This document shows positions 31,271-42,896 of a DNA stretch of 64,000 bases, one piece after another. Every line of letters begins with the position of its first letter. Positions within the stretch are counted from its first letter, which is position 1. A program made the translations under genes and the position numbers. Source of the DNA: Psococerastis gibbosa (taxonomy: Eukaryota > Arthropoda > Insecta > Psocodea > Psocidae); NCBI GenBank assembly GCA_963971405.1, contig OZ020491.1:31237019-31301018 (forward strand), given 5' to 3'. The notes beneath the pieces were generated by a model. That model ran no database searches. It was not told the DNA's origin and worked only from the letters and a program-made list of their open reading frames with translations.

Positions 31271-32027
31271 GGGTCTAGGCTCAATTAACTAACATGCGGA
31301 TTGTGATTTTCTGGTCAGCAACTCACCCGTCAGCAGTGTTATTGATAGCTACGTACTCTACAGGACATGTAGAGTAGTGCTGCAGTTTCTGACCATACTT
31401 CGGAGGGCATGTAAAGCAGGCGGTCATGGGTCTTCCTAGTTGAGTGTAAGAGATGGCTATTATTTATTTATTTATTTATCTATACAATAAAATTTAAAGG
31501 AAGATGTCTTCTACGTCTTTATGACATTTAATTAATAGTACCGTACTATGATGGGCATATCTTGTAGGCCTAAATCATTAATTTTTCCTACAAACTTTGG
31601 CTTTTTCATATTCTAGCTGTCTCTTTAACTCCCGCAGCTCGCGTCAGCACTCTACCCGTTGAGGGCGACTGGCATTCCTTGAAACATCCGCCGGAAACAT
31701 TGTGATATACCCCCCCCCCCCCGCCGCCCGCCCTCCAGCCATTCTCATTTCCTGGCACTCTACCGCACTAAACGTTTTAATACATAAATAATAACCGTCT
31801 GTGCTTCAAGCAGAGACGTAGTGGAATACTATATATATGTGCGTACTTCCGGACCATGTGCGGATCAACGAAGGGGGTCATAACCCCCCCCCCCCCCAAA
31901 AAAAATAAGTAAATTCATAAGATAGTAAAAGAAAATAACCCGAAAGGTTGTTCGTTAAACCCCCCTATTTCCCACCTATCATAAAAGAAAAAAACGGGGG
32001 ATACGCCCGGCCCCGCTATTATATGTT

Positions 32028-32260
32028 ATCAGGACATATAAAGTACTTAGAGTAGTGGTACGGACTCTGACTTTCCCCCAAAAGGTTGTTGGTTCGAGTC
32101 CTACACTGGCTACATTTTCGGGCCATGCTTCGGAGGGCATGTAAAACAGGCGGTCCTGGGTCTACTCAGTTGAGTGTAAGAGAGGGTTTACAGCCCTAAC
32201 TCAGCTAGGTTGGCGTAGTTATAGAACAAAAAAGTCCTTATTTATTTACTTATGGTGTAA
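32028..32260 (+). repeat. tRNA-headed SINE (best copy)
   Basis: The head has box A-like AGAGTAGTGGTACGG and box B GGTTCGAGTCC of a tRNA-type Pol III promoter, then CATGCTTCGGAGGGCATGTA and TTGAGTGTAAGAGAGG, ending in AAAGTCCTTATTTATTTA. Truncated or diverged copies occur at 158-306 (+), 1755-1895 (-), 24310-24425 (+), 31357-31490 (+), 35060-35250 (-), 41028-41120 (+) and 53355-53490 (-). Confidence 0.75.
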
Positions 32261-32499
32261 TCTGTAAAATCTAAACTGCATTACTGTCAAAATACGTAAA
32301 TCCTAACTGTTTAGGGTCTATTAAAAAAATCACCCGAGGCAGAACCTCGGGCGTACCTTCCACTCGGCCCATATGAATTCGTCTGTAAAAATAATTTATC
32401 TTCATAAGTACAAAAATGCGTAAACCCCACTATTCTCTTACTATTTTCTCAAAAAATTTCATGTTTATATGCCCTGTCTCAACTTTGGGCTAACGTACA

Positions 32500-32690
32500 A
32501 TACGGTCTTCGATGGTCGATGGCATGGTGGTAGCCTGATGGCACTTGTGCGAGTCTCAACACATCATGTTATCATGCGATCGTAACTCAATACAGGTACT
32601 AACCTAAAAAGGCGACTGAAGAGGTTATTCGGATAGGTACTTTCATTGAATTGTTTGCATACGAATTATATCTTTCCTTTTAAAAAAAGG
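32500..32690 (-). repeat. CATACAAACAATT dispersed repeat
   Basis: Minus-strand copy. Confidence 0.6.
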
Positions 32691-33009
32691 CTAAACCCCA
32701 ATTCCCCCCTGATTTTCAAACCTGCATACGTTCCTGTGGGGCATTACTGTGAAAGCTTCCACGATTAAAAAAAAAAAAGTTTATTGAATATTTCAAATAT
32801 TTTCCAAATAAATTTCCATACCACTTCCATAGCTAACCCCCATCTTCTTCCCATTTATCATTTTTGCTTATTAAAAAAACATTTTTGATTAAAACTTTCT
32901 TCAAAATAAAGTTTTTATAATCCAATCATTTTTGCTCGTGCATATAAGAAGGCTTTTGAATTGGCTAACTGAGGGACTTTTGCATACATACAGTTTAGAT
33001 GGTTTTATG

Positions 33010-33085
33010 GTCAGGAATAGGTCAGTTGGTAGAGAACTTGACTATGAAACGGAAGGTCGAGGTTCGAAACTCGACGAAGAAGAAA
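33010..33085 (+). tRNA. tRNA-like promoter sequence
   Basis: GGTCAGTTGGTAGAGAAC (box A-like) and GGTTCGAAACTC (box B) at tRNA spacing; acceptor stem poor. Likely a SINE head or pseudogene. Confidence 0.35.
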
Positions 33086-33170
33086 ACCAATTTTGGTTAT
33101 AATGAGGAGGTTACCTCTTCAACCAAAGTTAATTTATATTATAAGTGTTATATACCTATACCATATAGTA

Positions 33171-34509
33171 GGGGTCTTCACAGTGTTCGTGTTATCGAGT
33201 TATACCTAGTTAAGTGTGTTATATCAAGCTAGGTTAACACACCGATAGCTCGATAACTAGCTAACCATTGTGCTATCCTAAACCCACTTCCAAGTTGGTT
33301 ATGGTTAAGTGCGTTTTTTACCTTGCGCTGCGATCGATAGCTCAGGTTTGACCGCCGCCATCTTTGTTATTGTCGATTGATTTGAAACACGCGTTTAAAA
33401 TTTTGAAGTATTTAAATTTATTTGCATAATCTATTATGACAAGCAAATACCGTACATACTTAAAATTATAATAACCAAAATGAACAAAAATGTAAACAAA
33501 TGTGGCACTAGAATAGAGTTCTGCCACTTTCTTTAAACCCGTGCCACGAGCGTCTGACTACTACCACGTTGTTTACCCTGTTATACGTTTTCCATAGGCG
33601 CCCATTCCATTGACCGGCTAGGGCTATTTCCAACAACGGTGACGTGGTAGCAGACATTCAAGACTTAGGTGGCGTTTCCACCGACCTCGCATTGCAGATT
33701 GCAAATGACATTGACGGAAATGTTTGTTTTTCTTTTTATAGAAATCTATTAGGCTAAAATGTTTGTAATTAACATATCCCATGAAGCCATTTTTTAATTT
33801 TAGTTTGTTTGTTCGTGATTTTACTGTATGATCATTGATCAATTTTAACTATGGCATAGAAGAAAATAAACATTTCCGTCAATTCTGCAATGCGAGGTCG
33901 GTGGAAACGTCACCTAAGTCTTGAATGTCTGCTACCACGTCACCGTTGTTGGAAATAGCCCTAGCCGGTCAATGGAATGGGCACCTTATACATGGAGCTA
34001 ATAAAACTATGGAGCCACCATGTCGTATTTCGGCTGTGCTGCAAGACTGAAGCCATGACCACGCCTACTTATAGGTGCATTTTGGCGGGAAATTCAAATT
34101 TAATAGTTTAATTATATGTTTTCTTTATAGTTTTCTTTTTTGTTTCATATATAATTATATTTATTATTTACATTTATTATATATATTGTTTAAAATTTAA
34201 ATTAAAAGTACTCCAAGTTCTGCATAAAAATATTGCTGGTTAGCTGGCATGATTTTCCGCTCTAAATAATCTTTAAATAATGAAATAAAAAATAAAATGT
34301 TAACATGGTATCAAATGGCAAAAGGCTCAATCTGGTCCTATACTACGGAAATAGCCGAAGTCAAGCGGCTTCAACCCGAATGTTTACGATGAGTCTATAG
34401 TTTTACTATGTCTATGTCCATATAGCATGTTAACTCACTCCCGAGGTCCACTCACGATTGTTTGTTAACTTGGATAGCACCTCGATAACACGATCACTGT
34501 GAAGACCCC
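33171..34509. mobile_element. Tc1/mariner-like nonautonomous element
   Basis: 29-bp terminal inverted repeats (GGGGTCTTCACAGTG then TCGTGTTATCGAG) with one mismatch, flanked by TA on both sides. It encodes no transposase and contains a foldback MITE at 33597-33985. Confidence 0.72.
33597..33985. mobile_element. foldback MITE, GGCGCCCATTCC family
   Basis: The same arms; flanks ATA/TTA are imperfect. It sits inside the TIR element at 33171-34509. Confidence 0.8.
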
Positions 34510-34655
34510 TAATACTGCAATATAACGTATAAAGCATTGCCTTTATGCAATAAAGTAAGCTCAAAGACTTGTTCGGTTTGGTAGTTGTGTCAAACCTGTC
34601 AAACATTACGAATCATGTCAATACGAGCATATAAGTAGAAGATTTAGAGCGAACT

Positions 34656-34738
34656 GCACTTGTCGGGGCTAGTGGTTCAGCACTTAAGACGACGACCCGG
34701 TTAGGCGTAGATCGTGGGTTCGAATCCCGTCAAGTCCA
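34656..34738 (+). tRNA. tRNA-like sequence (type II), probably a pseudogene or SINE head
   Basis: 83 nt. GCACTTG pairs with CAAGTCC except at one position, box A-like GGCTAGTGGTTCAGC and box B GGGTTCGAATCCC are present, and a TTTT run follows as a Pol III stop. The long form suggests Ser/Leu type. The anticodon arm does not fold cleanly, so I do not assign an amino acid. Confidence 0.4.
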
Positions 34739-35269
34739 GTTTTTTCTATATTATCTCATTTCGATTAGGTACGACTTCAGGTTAAGGGAAAACGTGGCTG
34801 CCGGGCCTGTAGCTGACCACCATATATAATGATATGGTCTAGAAAGAAGATCCTGTACCCGCTATCAGTTCTAGAGCCTCATGAAGTTGTCTTGCCACGG
34901 TGTTTCATGTTTTAAATTTGTCAATTCTAAAAAGAAGATTCTGATCGAGCCCTGCTACTGACTAACTCGCCAATTTGCACTAAACTGTATGTGGCATGTT
35001 ATTTTTTTAAGAATGGTACTATAATTAGGCCTAGATCAATATAAAAGTCCTACAGAATATTAATTTTATAAATAAATAATGACTTCTTGTTAGCTATTTC
35101 TGAAACAGTCAGTACAGTACAGATTTACAGGTCTCCTACACACAATTAAGAAGGTCCGAGGGATTTACATGCCCTCCGAAACAAGGAAATGTAGCAAGTG
35201 TGTGACTGGAACCAGTGAAAGCCGGAGTCAGTACCACTTTGCAAGTCCTGCGGACTCAAGGGCGGATTT

Positions 35270-35450
35270 TAGGGGAGGTCAGAGGGTCCGACCCCCCCCC
35301 CCCCTCAAATAAAATGAACTTACACTAGATAACAATGGGTTTACAGTGGGAATTAAAAATAATAATGTTTTTTTTATGTTATAATCCACTGAACCTGCCC
35401 GCTGACCCCACCCCCCCCCCTATTTAGGAGGCAAAATCCGCTCTTGTAGC
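35270..35450. repeat. small TIR repeat with C tracts
   Basis: AAGGGCGGATTTTAG near 35260 and CAAAATCCGCTCTT near 35440 are inverted, enclosing two C runs; probably another C/G-tract MITE. Confidence 0.45.
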
Positions 35451-35879
35451 AGACTATATAACAGCCTACAGGATCCACAAATTAACTGTAAACTACATAA
35501 AAAGGATTCCAGCGTCTTTAAGAATACAAAGTATTCATTAATTTCTTTTCTATCTCATGAAATTATTTTCTCCGTAGTCTGTAGAGAAAACTTCCCTTTG
35601 GGAGCGTTTGCAGGTTTTTCGAAAAGGTAGAGGGGATGGAGGAATTCGCCCGCTTCCTCTCTAATAGGTTACGCCCTACCTTTTTGGTTTTGCGAGAATG
35701 GAAAATGGTAAGTAAGTAATTTATTTTAAGGAAGGCTTTATTTCTTCAGCTGACTTCCCCACTTGGGAGTAGTGCAACTGGTCCCAAATCTTAAGGGGAT
35801 GATTGTAGGGGTTTTGAATCGGAAGGTTAGGGACCTGGCTTTTTTTTAATGTGGAATGGAATATAAAATCTGTATAGAT

Positions 35880-36050
35880 CATGGACGGATATGGGGGGGA
35901 CGAGGTAGCTGCCAAAATTTTGTAAATCTATTGTAAGCTAATTTATTACACTCTGATTTAATCGATACTACACATGTTCTTCCTATTTTGACCCACAACT
36001 ACCCCCCCCCCTCCCCAAAAAAAATATAAAAAATCCGTCCCTGGCATACA
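35880..36050. mobile_element. hAT-like C/G-tract MITE (GGACGGAT family)
   Basis: The same ends and inner sequence (CTGATTTAATCGATACTACA). The flanks match at only 6 of 8 positions, suggesting an older copy. Confidence 0.7.
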
Positions 36051-36765
36051 TTAATTACAATGAAAAAAATAGGCGTTCTAAAAACTAAAACACAACAACA
36101 AATAAATAAATAAAACACTAAGAATAAGAATCTTAGCCCATATACTACTCTAGACACGCCATGTTAAAATTTCCGAAGGACCAACATAAAATGACGTCAC
36201 ACACTGGCAAAACACTCGGGTTACCTCGCAGCAAAGTCTCTGTTTTATAAGCAGTACCTACAAGAAGCAACCATAATTAATTAATATAAACGTAGAATAG
36301 TGAGAAAACACCAAGTCAAGAAGCACTTCCAGAAGAAGACCTAATTCCATTTCAAAATTCTTAATTTCTATCATCGCAAATACTTCTCTCAGCAGATAAA
36401 TATAGGTCAGCAATGAACCCGAGGACAATTCTCCAGTTCTCCAGAGCTCCCCTATAATTTAAATCAGCTGGAAAAGGCCTTTAATATAGGACATTTAATA
36501 CAAAGGCCAGTATAAATTTGGAGAGGAAGAGCATTAAAGTAAGACCACTGCCATTACGTTTCCAATAAGGGAGAACTTTAACTCAGCAATTTACCCCCTG
36601 GAATTGTTACAATTTCAAGGTCATTTAGCTCTTGAGTAATTGAAATTGACCTCTTTTCCACGCTAAGACTATTTTTAGGAAATAGGCTTAATTGCGTCAA
36701 TGGTAAGCTTGTCTCAGCTTGTCCATTATCGCTTCTAGCCTGTGTAGGTTGGCATCGAGAACATA

Positions 36766-37016
36766 TGAGGAGCAAACTTTCAAAACGGCACTAATCCATT
36801 TTCGTAAAATGTTCAGGAAACACGAAAAACATTATTATTTTGGCTTTATTATAACGGGAATATAAGATTTTAACCCTTCAGAAGACTGGGTTAAAATTTT
36901 TTTGTTTTTGTGTTGATCACCAATCCTGATTCAACTCATCTTCAAGATGGAAAATCGATGATAAAATCAATTTTTAATTTTCAAGGATTTGTGACGTTTT
37001 GAAAGTTTGCTCCTCA
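36766..37016. mobile_element. TA-flanked MITE in a dispersed repeat
   Basis: 251 bp with perfect 22-bp inverted ends (TGAGGAGCAAACTTTCAAAA...) and TA on each side. It splits a copy of the 270-bp repeat (36690-36765 and 37017-37165). Confidence 0.8.
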
Positions 37017-37960
37017 TATAACAGTTTGCCAATGCCCAAAAATTCATACGGACGCAATACAAATAATGTCCGAAATCCATGGGGTCGTTGGCATCGGAGA
37101 TGGGCCTAAGGGCCACTAAGTAGGCCTGGGTCCATAAAAAGTCCTTAAAAAATAATAACTAACTAAAAACTATGAAATAGGCTATTTATTATTATTATTT
37201 TGAAGGGCGTTTTGTGGGGGCATAAGTATGCTTAAGAAGCTCAGTGAACCTTGCCTGACAACACTCTCAGCAATGATTTTTTGAACATTATTTATTGTTA
37301 TGGTTTCCGTATGAATTCTGATCTCTGGCGAATCGATACCCACCCGACTGGTGATGTGTAACTCGCCGCACATTGTGTGGACTTACTGTAAGTCCGGATG
37401 TACATCCATCGGCGGCGGATCGAATCCAACGGACTGAATCCAACGGTCTGCAAACGCCGCCTCACATCAGACTCACTTGTTCCATTCTTTTGCTTCTTCC
37501 ATAATGAACACAACATAGCCTAATCATTGGAATATGCTTTGCCATTGAATTGCTTAACAAGGACAATAGTCCGCTTTTTCCTGTTTTTCCATGTTACATA
37601 GAATTCGTTAATATATTATATTATATATTTTTATATTATATTAGGATATTATATATATATAATATTTACGTATATTAGGTTGGATGTGCCACCCTCCCAC
37701 GCTCCGGCTTGAGCTTAGGCGGCACAGGTTGTAATTTTATGTCCGCTTAAATTTTGTTGAGAAATACACGGTTTTCTATCTATCAATCTGTCTAACCTAC
37801 AGAGGCGAATGAAGGGGTCACTCGAATACATTCATTAAAATGTTTATATGCGATTTTTTTTTTTTTAATTCTTGCACTGATTCACAACAATGCAAACAAT
37901 AGGCGTTCAATCTACAAACTAAAGCACAATAACAAATAAAACCTATATTCATCACTGTAT

Positions 37961-38254
37961 ATGCTTGAATGTATTTGTTTTACGCATGAAAATCCTCAGA
38001 GGCTCATTACATTTGCGCAGGTTCATGAGCACAATACTAGGTTTAGGACCAATGTGGTTCTTCCAAATCACTCCCTGAAGCTGACTGAAAATCAGGACAT
38101 TTATGTAGGCAGTAAGCTCTTTAACATTTTACCTCATGATTTGAAAAATGCTCCATCCTCCAAACTCTTTCGCAAACATCTAAAAACACTCTTAACGGTA
38201 AACGCTTTTTATGCGGTCAATGAATTTGTTAACTTTATGACACAGGCTTTATAG
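37961..38254 (+). pseudogene. LINE ORF2 C-terminal fragment
   Basis: It encodes the last 97 residues of a CR1/Jockey-like LINE protein (HNTRFRTN ... SKLFNILPHDLK) and stops at TAG. The fragment is 5'-truncated; no RT motif remains. Confidence 0.65.
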
Positions 38255-38319
38255 CCTACGATGTTACGGTACCTCATTATTTTGTATAGTGATTATTTTG
38301 TATTATTTATATTGTACGC

Positions 38320-38515
38320 GAGTGCGATCAACACCCGTACCAGGAACCAGAGCACGTGGACGACCAAAAATCTCACTGGCGAGTAAAACACGGAAGGACC
38401 TACTAATTGCCAATCTCTCGAAGGAACAGGCCCAAGACCGGGTGACCTGGAAGCGTTGCTGTCGTGCCGCCGACCCCCCGTGAAGGGAAATGGCGCTGAA
38501 AAAGTAAAAGTAAAG
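38320..38515 (+). mobile_element. nested truncated LINE fragment
   Basis: 196 bp flanked by perfect 12-bp copies TATATTGTACGC (38308-38319 and 38516-38527). It encodes TPVPGTRARGRPKISLASKT and AQDRVTWKRCCRAADPP (an RTE-like tail) and ends in an AAAGT-type tail. It lies in the 3' UTR of the LINE above. Confidence 0.8.
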
Positions 38516-38815
38516 TATATTGTACGCAACGATTTCTATGTATTCTTCGAATACCTTTGAAATAAACAGTATCTTATCTTATCTTAGTCTAAACTATATA
38601 CAGGTATACCTGTTTACCAGTTGTAGGAAGTGGTTTCAATACAATCAGCACTGAGAATCAAATCATATTTATTAAATTAAAACAACATTTATATAATTTA
38701 CAATTTTAGAAATGGAAAGGGCCCAAAGGACAAGTCTCGTGCTGGGCCCCCTTTATAAATGACAAACATAAAAGTAAAATTGGTGTCTAAACAAATACAG
38801 GTAAAAAATTAAGAA

Positions 38816-39200
38816 TTAAGAGTGTAGGAAAGTGGCAGCCCGAAATTTAATACATTTTATTTTTTAGTTAATTAAATAAGCATGTTATAAAAGATTTGCG
38901 TTATAAACGTTGTAGAAGACTACTTCATTCATCATATAATAACGTATTTTTAGTGTTCAAAATTGTAGTTTTTTTTATAAAATCGATAATACGTGAAAAG
39001 TTATTGTTTTCAAAATGTTTGCAAGCTTCTGAAAAAACTACAATTTCGAAAATTAAAAATATCTTATAATATGATGCATGAAGTAGTCTTCTACTACTTT
39101 GATGAGCCAAATCTTTAATAACATGATTAGTTAATTAAATACAAAATAAAAAGTATGAAATTTCGTTCTGCCAATTTCCAATGGGCTATACACTCTTAAA
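38816..39200. mobile_element. long foldback element
   Basis: Arms start TTAAGAGTGTA and pair through CCGAAATTT, GTTAATTAAAT and GTAGAAGACTACTTCATTCA with their complements. No ORF. Confidence 0.6.
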
Positions 39201-39254
39201 TAAAAATTAAAAGGTAGTAAAAATAATTGTGCATTCAGGTAACTGAAGTAATGT

Positions 39255-39500
39255 AGGCTAATCAGGGTAGTCAGAATGGCGTAGAGGTAACGACTCGGAC
39301 TATCATCCAGAAGGTGACTGGTTCAAGTCCCACCCGAATGCCAAAATTTTCTAGTGGTACAATTACTTATCTTCTGACTACCATGCTTCGGAGGGCATGT
39401 AAAGCCGGCGGTCCCGGCAGTCTTCCCTGACTGTCGATAGGTTAAACAGGAGGCTGTTGATGCAACCTGAAAACTCCTGTACCACGGGTAGTACCACCCC
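39255..39500 (+). repeat. tRNA-headed SINE with a different tail
   Basis: Head with GGCGTAGAGGTAACG (box A-like) and GGTTCAAGTCCC (box B), then the shared CATGCTTCGGAGGGCATGTA body, then an unrelated 3' part (GTCGATAGGTTAAACAGG ...). Confidence 0.65.
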
Positions 39501-40029
39501 GACACGAATTTACTTTTTATCAGGGACGCCGACTTGGGGGGGGGGCACAGTCCATCTTGCCCTCGCAGACTAGTTTCTGGGCGGGCTGCGCCCCCCCCCC
39601 CTCCCCAGAAACGAAGAGCCCCTAGTGATGCAGTTCATATATTTATATAGTTTCATGCGACCACGCGTAGACGCAGAGACTTAATGCCATGGCAATCACG
39701 AGCATTCACAATGAAGAGTCAAAAAACCTTGATATAAAGGTTTTAGTCAATAATTTTATAGAAATAGCGATACGAGTGTACGTCGGTCAACGTTTTCTGC
39801 ATTATAGTTATTTTAAGTAACCAATGCATTTTCTTTCTACTTTCCAGAGTACCGGCCGAATTCTTGCCCCCAAGAATTTTTAAAACTCGGCGTCCCTGAG
39901 GCTAATAATCATGAGAAGAACATCGGCTTACTAGTTCCCCATCATGTCCTCCACATACAAACATTTGTACTAAAAATAGTATATAGTAATAGTAATAGTA
40001 TATAAGGTGTCTCTTTAGTCTTCTTCTAA

Positions 40030-40413
40030 GGCACCCATTCCACCGACCGGCTAGGGCTATTTACAAAAACGGTGACGTGGTAGCAGACATTCAAGACTTA
40101 GGCGGAGTTTCCACCGACCTCGCATTGCAGAATTGACGGAAATGTTTATTTTCCTCTATGCCATAGTTAAAATTGATCAATGATCATACAGTAAAATCAC
40201 AAACAAACAAACTAAAATTAAAAAATGGCGTCATGGGATGTGTTAAGTACAAACATTTTAATAGATTTCTAAAAAAAGAAAAATTCTAATTTCCGTCAAT
40301 GTCATTTGCATTCTGCAATGCGAGGTCGGTGGAAACGCCACTTAAGTCTTGAATGTCTGCTACCACGTCACCGTTTTTGTAAATAGCCCTAGCCGGTCGG
40401 TGGAATGGGCGCC
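40030..40413. mobile_element. foldback MITE, GGCGCCCATTCC family
   Basis: 384 bp with a perfect TAA target duplication (40027-40029 and 40414-40416). Confidence 0.85.
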
Positions 40414-41332
40414 TAAAGGCAGCCCTTGTAAGTACCTAGCACCCGCGTAGGCTGGTTTATCCTCATACTTGTCGGTTCTATGTTTAGGGATCCCAATGTC
40501 ATCCCCTAGTACCATAAGTGTCATCCAGCAAGTTGCCAAATTCACTACCATATAAACTCCATTAACCTTTTTTGAAACAAAAACAAACAAAAAACACTTA
40601 CAGTAGGCTTGCGTCCATAACAAGCCCTCCTATAATAATAATACGATTGTTTACAGCAGGAACTTTATCTTTATATAGGAAGCCAACATTAGAGAACAAA
40701 GAAATATTAAATTTCCTTTTCTCTGGTCAGTTTGGAAGAGATAGGAGACAAATAAAAAATTGGAAGATTAATACGGGCAACTGTCGGATTTCACGTATTA
40801 ATCATATCTCTATAGCTGATTAATGGTTTCTTTTTTTTACTTGATCAGTTGTTTCATTTTGGTTTCAGCTTCATGCAACAAAGTCATTGAAAAAAACTAG
40901 CTAGGCCTACCATGTGTTTCTCTTTCTGTCGAAGTAACTGAACTTTTCTCTTGCAATTTTTTACTATATAGTACACTGCAATACTAGAACAATAAATAAC
41001 AAATCTTCTTCTTCTTCTTTATCGTGACACGCAGGTGGTCCCGGGCCTTCCTAGTTGAGTGTAAAAGAGGGCTTTATAGCCCTAACTCCGTTAGGTTGGC
41101 TTAGTAATAGAACAAAAGTTAATATTTATTTAAGGTGATGCTGTGTCGTACCATATTCCTTACCGAGAATTTTCAAGCGATTGTGGGATTCACCCTTAGG
41201 CCAGCTCCCACCCCACAGACCTTTTGTTAAGTCATCATAAGTGGTAATCAATGGATAATGCGCGCCACCAACAAGTATTCGAATATGATCAAATATGGAA
41301 GTGGAGAGTATTACTTCTTCTGCTCCTTTTAA

Positions 41333-41718
41333 GGCGCCCATTCCGCCGACCGGCTAGGGTTATTTACAAAAACAGCTTGACGTGGTAGCAGACATTCAAG
41401 ACTTAGGCGGGGTTTCCACCAACCTCGCATTGCAGAATTGACGGAAATGTTTATTTTCCTCTATGCCATAGTTAAAATTGATCAATGATCATACAGTAAA
41501 ATCACAAACAAACAAACTAAAATTAAAAAATGGCTTCATGGGATATGTTTAGTACAAACATTTTAATAGATTTCTATAAAAATAAAAATTCTAATTTCCG
41601 TCAATGTCATTTGCATTCTGCAATGCGAGATCGGTGGAAACGCCACCTAAGTCTCGAATGTCTGCTACCACGTCACCGGTTTTGTAAATAGCCCTAGCCG
41701 GTCGGTGGAAAGGGCGCC
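41333..41718. mobile_element. foldback MITE, GGCGCCCATTCC family
   Basis: 386 bp with a perfect TAA target duplication (41330-41332 and 41719-41721). Confidence 0.85.
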
Positions 41719-41763
41719 TAATTGCTCTTCTATCAAAGATTGGCGAACATCATGGCAATTAAC

Positions 41764-42017
41764 CCAGCCCACGCGCAGCACACGCCCAACCCATGTACTA
41801 CCCAGACCATGGCATGGATCGAGTACCGCATATTGAACCCAGTTTGCACCCAGGATTTGTGATGCCAGCCATATCAAGAAACACAAACGATCCCACGCGT
41901 GGATCACAACTGACTGGGTTAGCCGTGTACTGGGTCGAATGTGCGACAACTTATTCGGTAGTGTGCTTTACGGAACCTGCCACACGTAGGTTGGGCGTGT
42001 GCTGCGCGTGTGCTGGG
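41764..42017. repeat. GC-rich inverted repeat pair
   Basis: CCAGCCCACGCGCAGCACAC at 41764 and its near-complement (TTGGGCGTGTGCTGCGCGTG) at 41990-42017 match at about 27 of 28 positions. The sequence between repeats shorter GTGTACTGGG-like blocks. No coding motif. Confidence 0.55.
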
Positions 42018-42041
42018 CTCAATATGCGCCGGGCCTTAGGG

Positions 42042-42225
42042 CAAGGACGGATACAAGGGGGGGGGGGAGGGGGGTAGGGGGGGGTAGCTGCCCCCCCCCA
42101 AACATTTGGTAAATCTATTGTAAATTAAGTTATTACGCTCTAATTTAGTCGATCCTACATAAGTTTTTCCTATTTTGACCCTCAGCTACCCCCCCCCCCA
42201 AAAAAATGGGCTGGATCCGTCCCTG
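42042..42225. mobile_element. hAT-like C/G-tract MITE (GGACGGAT family)
   Basis: 184 bp with ends CAAGGACGGATAC and GGATCCGTCCCTG. The target duplication CCTTAGGG is perfect (42034-42041 and 42226-42233). Confidence 0.87.
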
Positions 42226-42486
42226 CCTTAGGGTCTTGGAGACCGCTGCACTGGAAAGGGATTGATTTAGCTAAATCAATCAATCTGACAAAACCTCTCA
42301 GTTATTATGAATGATGTCTGGATATATTATTCATAATAGCTGGATTAATTACTTTAGCGGCAACGTACAGCCTACGTAAAGTCGTGGTCTACCCAAACCA
42401 CTGCCTCAGTCAGTATGTATTATTGCGTATGAGTATTAATTGTTTTTTTTTTATTCAATACACGTTTTATTAATTCATTCATTCAG

Positions 42487-42605
42487 TCCTTCTCTCTTCT
42501 CTTGAATTATAACGTGCAGAAGGCGATATTTTTCGTTCCTGAATACATGGCCGGAGTATGTTAGTTTCCCTTTCTTAACCGTCAGCAGCAACTCGCTTCA
42601 TATCC
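42487..42605 (-). pseudogene. RTE-like LINE C-terminal fragment
   Basis: The minus strand reads ELLLTVKKGKLTYSGHVFRN then EKYRLLHVII, the same block as at 55.4 kb. A matching end fragment (IAMM-type) lies at 41722-41762. Confidence 0.65.
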
Positions 42606-42771
42606 CTACAGCTGATTAATGGCTTTCTTTTTTACTTGATCAGTTGTTTCATTTCGGTTTCAGCTTTATAGTATAAAATAGTCATATACAGTAAGTCATG
42701 TCGTGAAGCCTACAATACGCATGGGACCTCAAATGATAGGTCGATGACTAATATTCCACGTGAAACTTAAT

Positions 42772-42777
42772 TTTATT
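42772..42777 (-). promoter_or_regulatory. candidate polyadenylation signal
   Basis: AATAAA on the minus strand about 120 bp past the stop codon of the five-exon gene; this spacing suits a short 3' UTR. An AT-rich genome gives such hexamers by chance, so support is modest. Confidence 0.4.
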
Positions 42778-42896
42778 TGAATCCTATGAATTTGAATTTT
42801 ACTGCCTCACTCAAGTTGTGCCTCAAAATAAATTACATTAATTAATTATTTAAATAGTCACAACATAGTATATAGTATGGGGCCTATACTAATTAT

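Larger units (their letters stand above)
37940..38590 (+). mobile_element. CR1/Jockey-like LINE 3' end
   Basis: A 97-codon ORF (37961-38254) with VHEHNTRFRTNVVLPNH and VGSKLFNILPHDLKNAPSS is the C-terminus common to CR1/Jockey-like LINEs. It is followed by a 3' UTR with AATAAA and an (ATCTT)n tail at about 38575-38590. A second LINE fragment is nested in the UTR. Confidence 0.7.
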
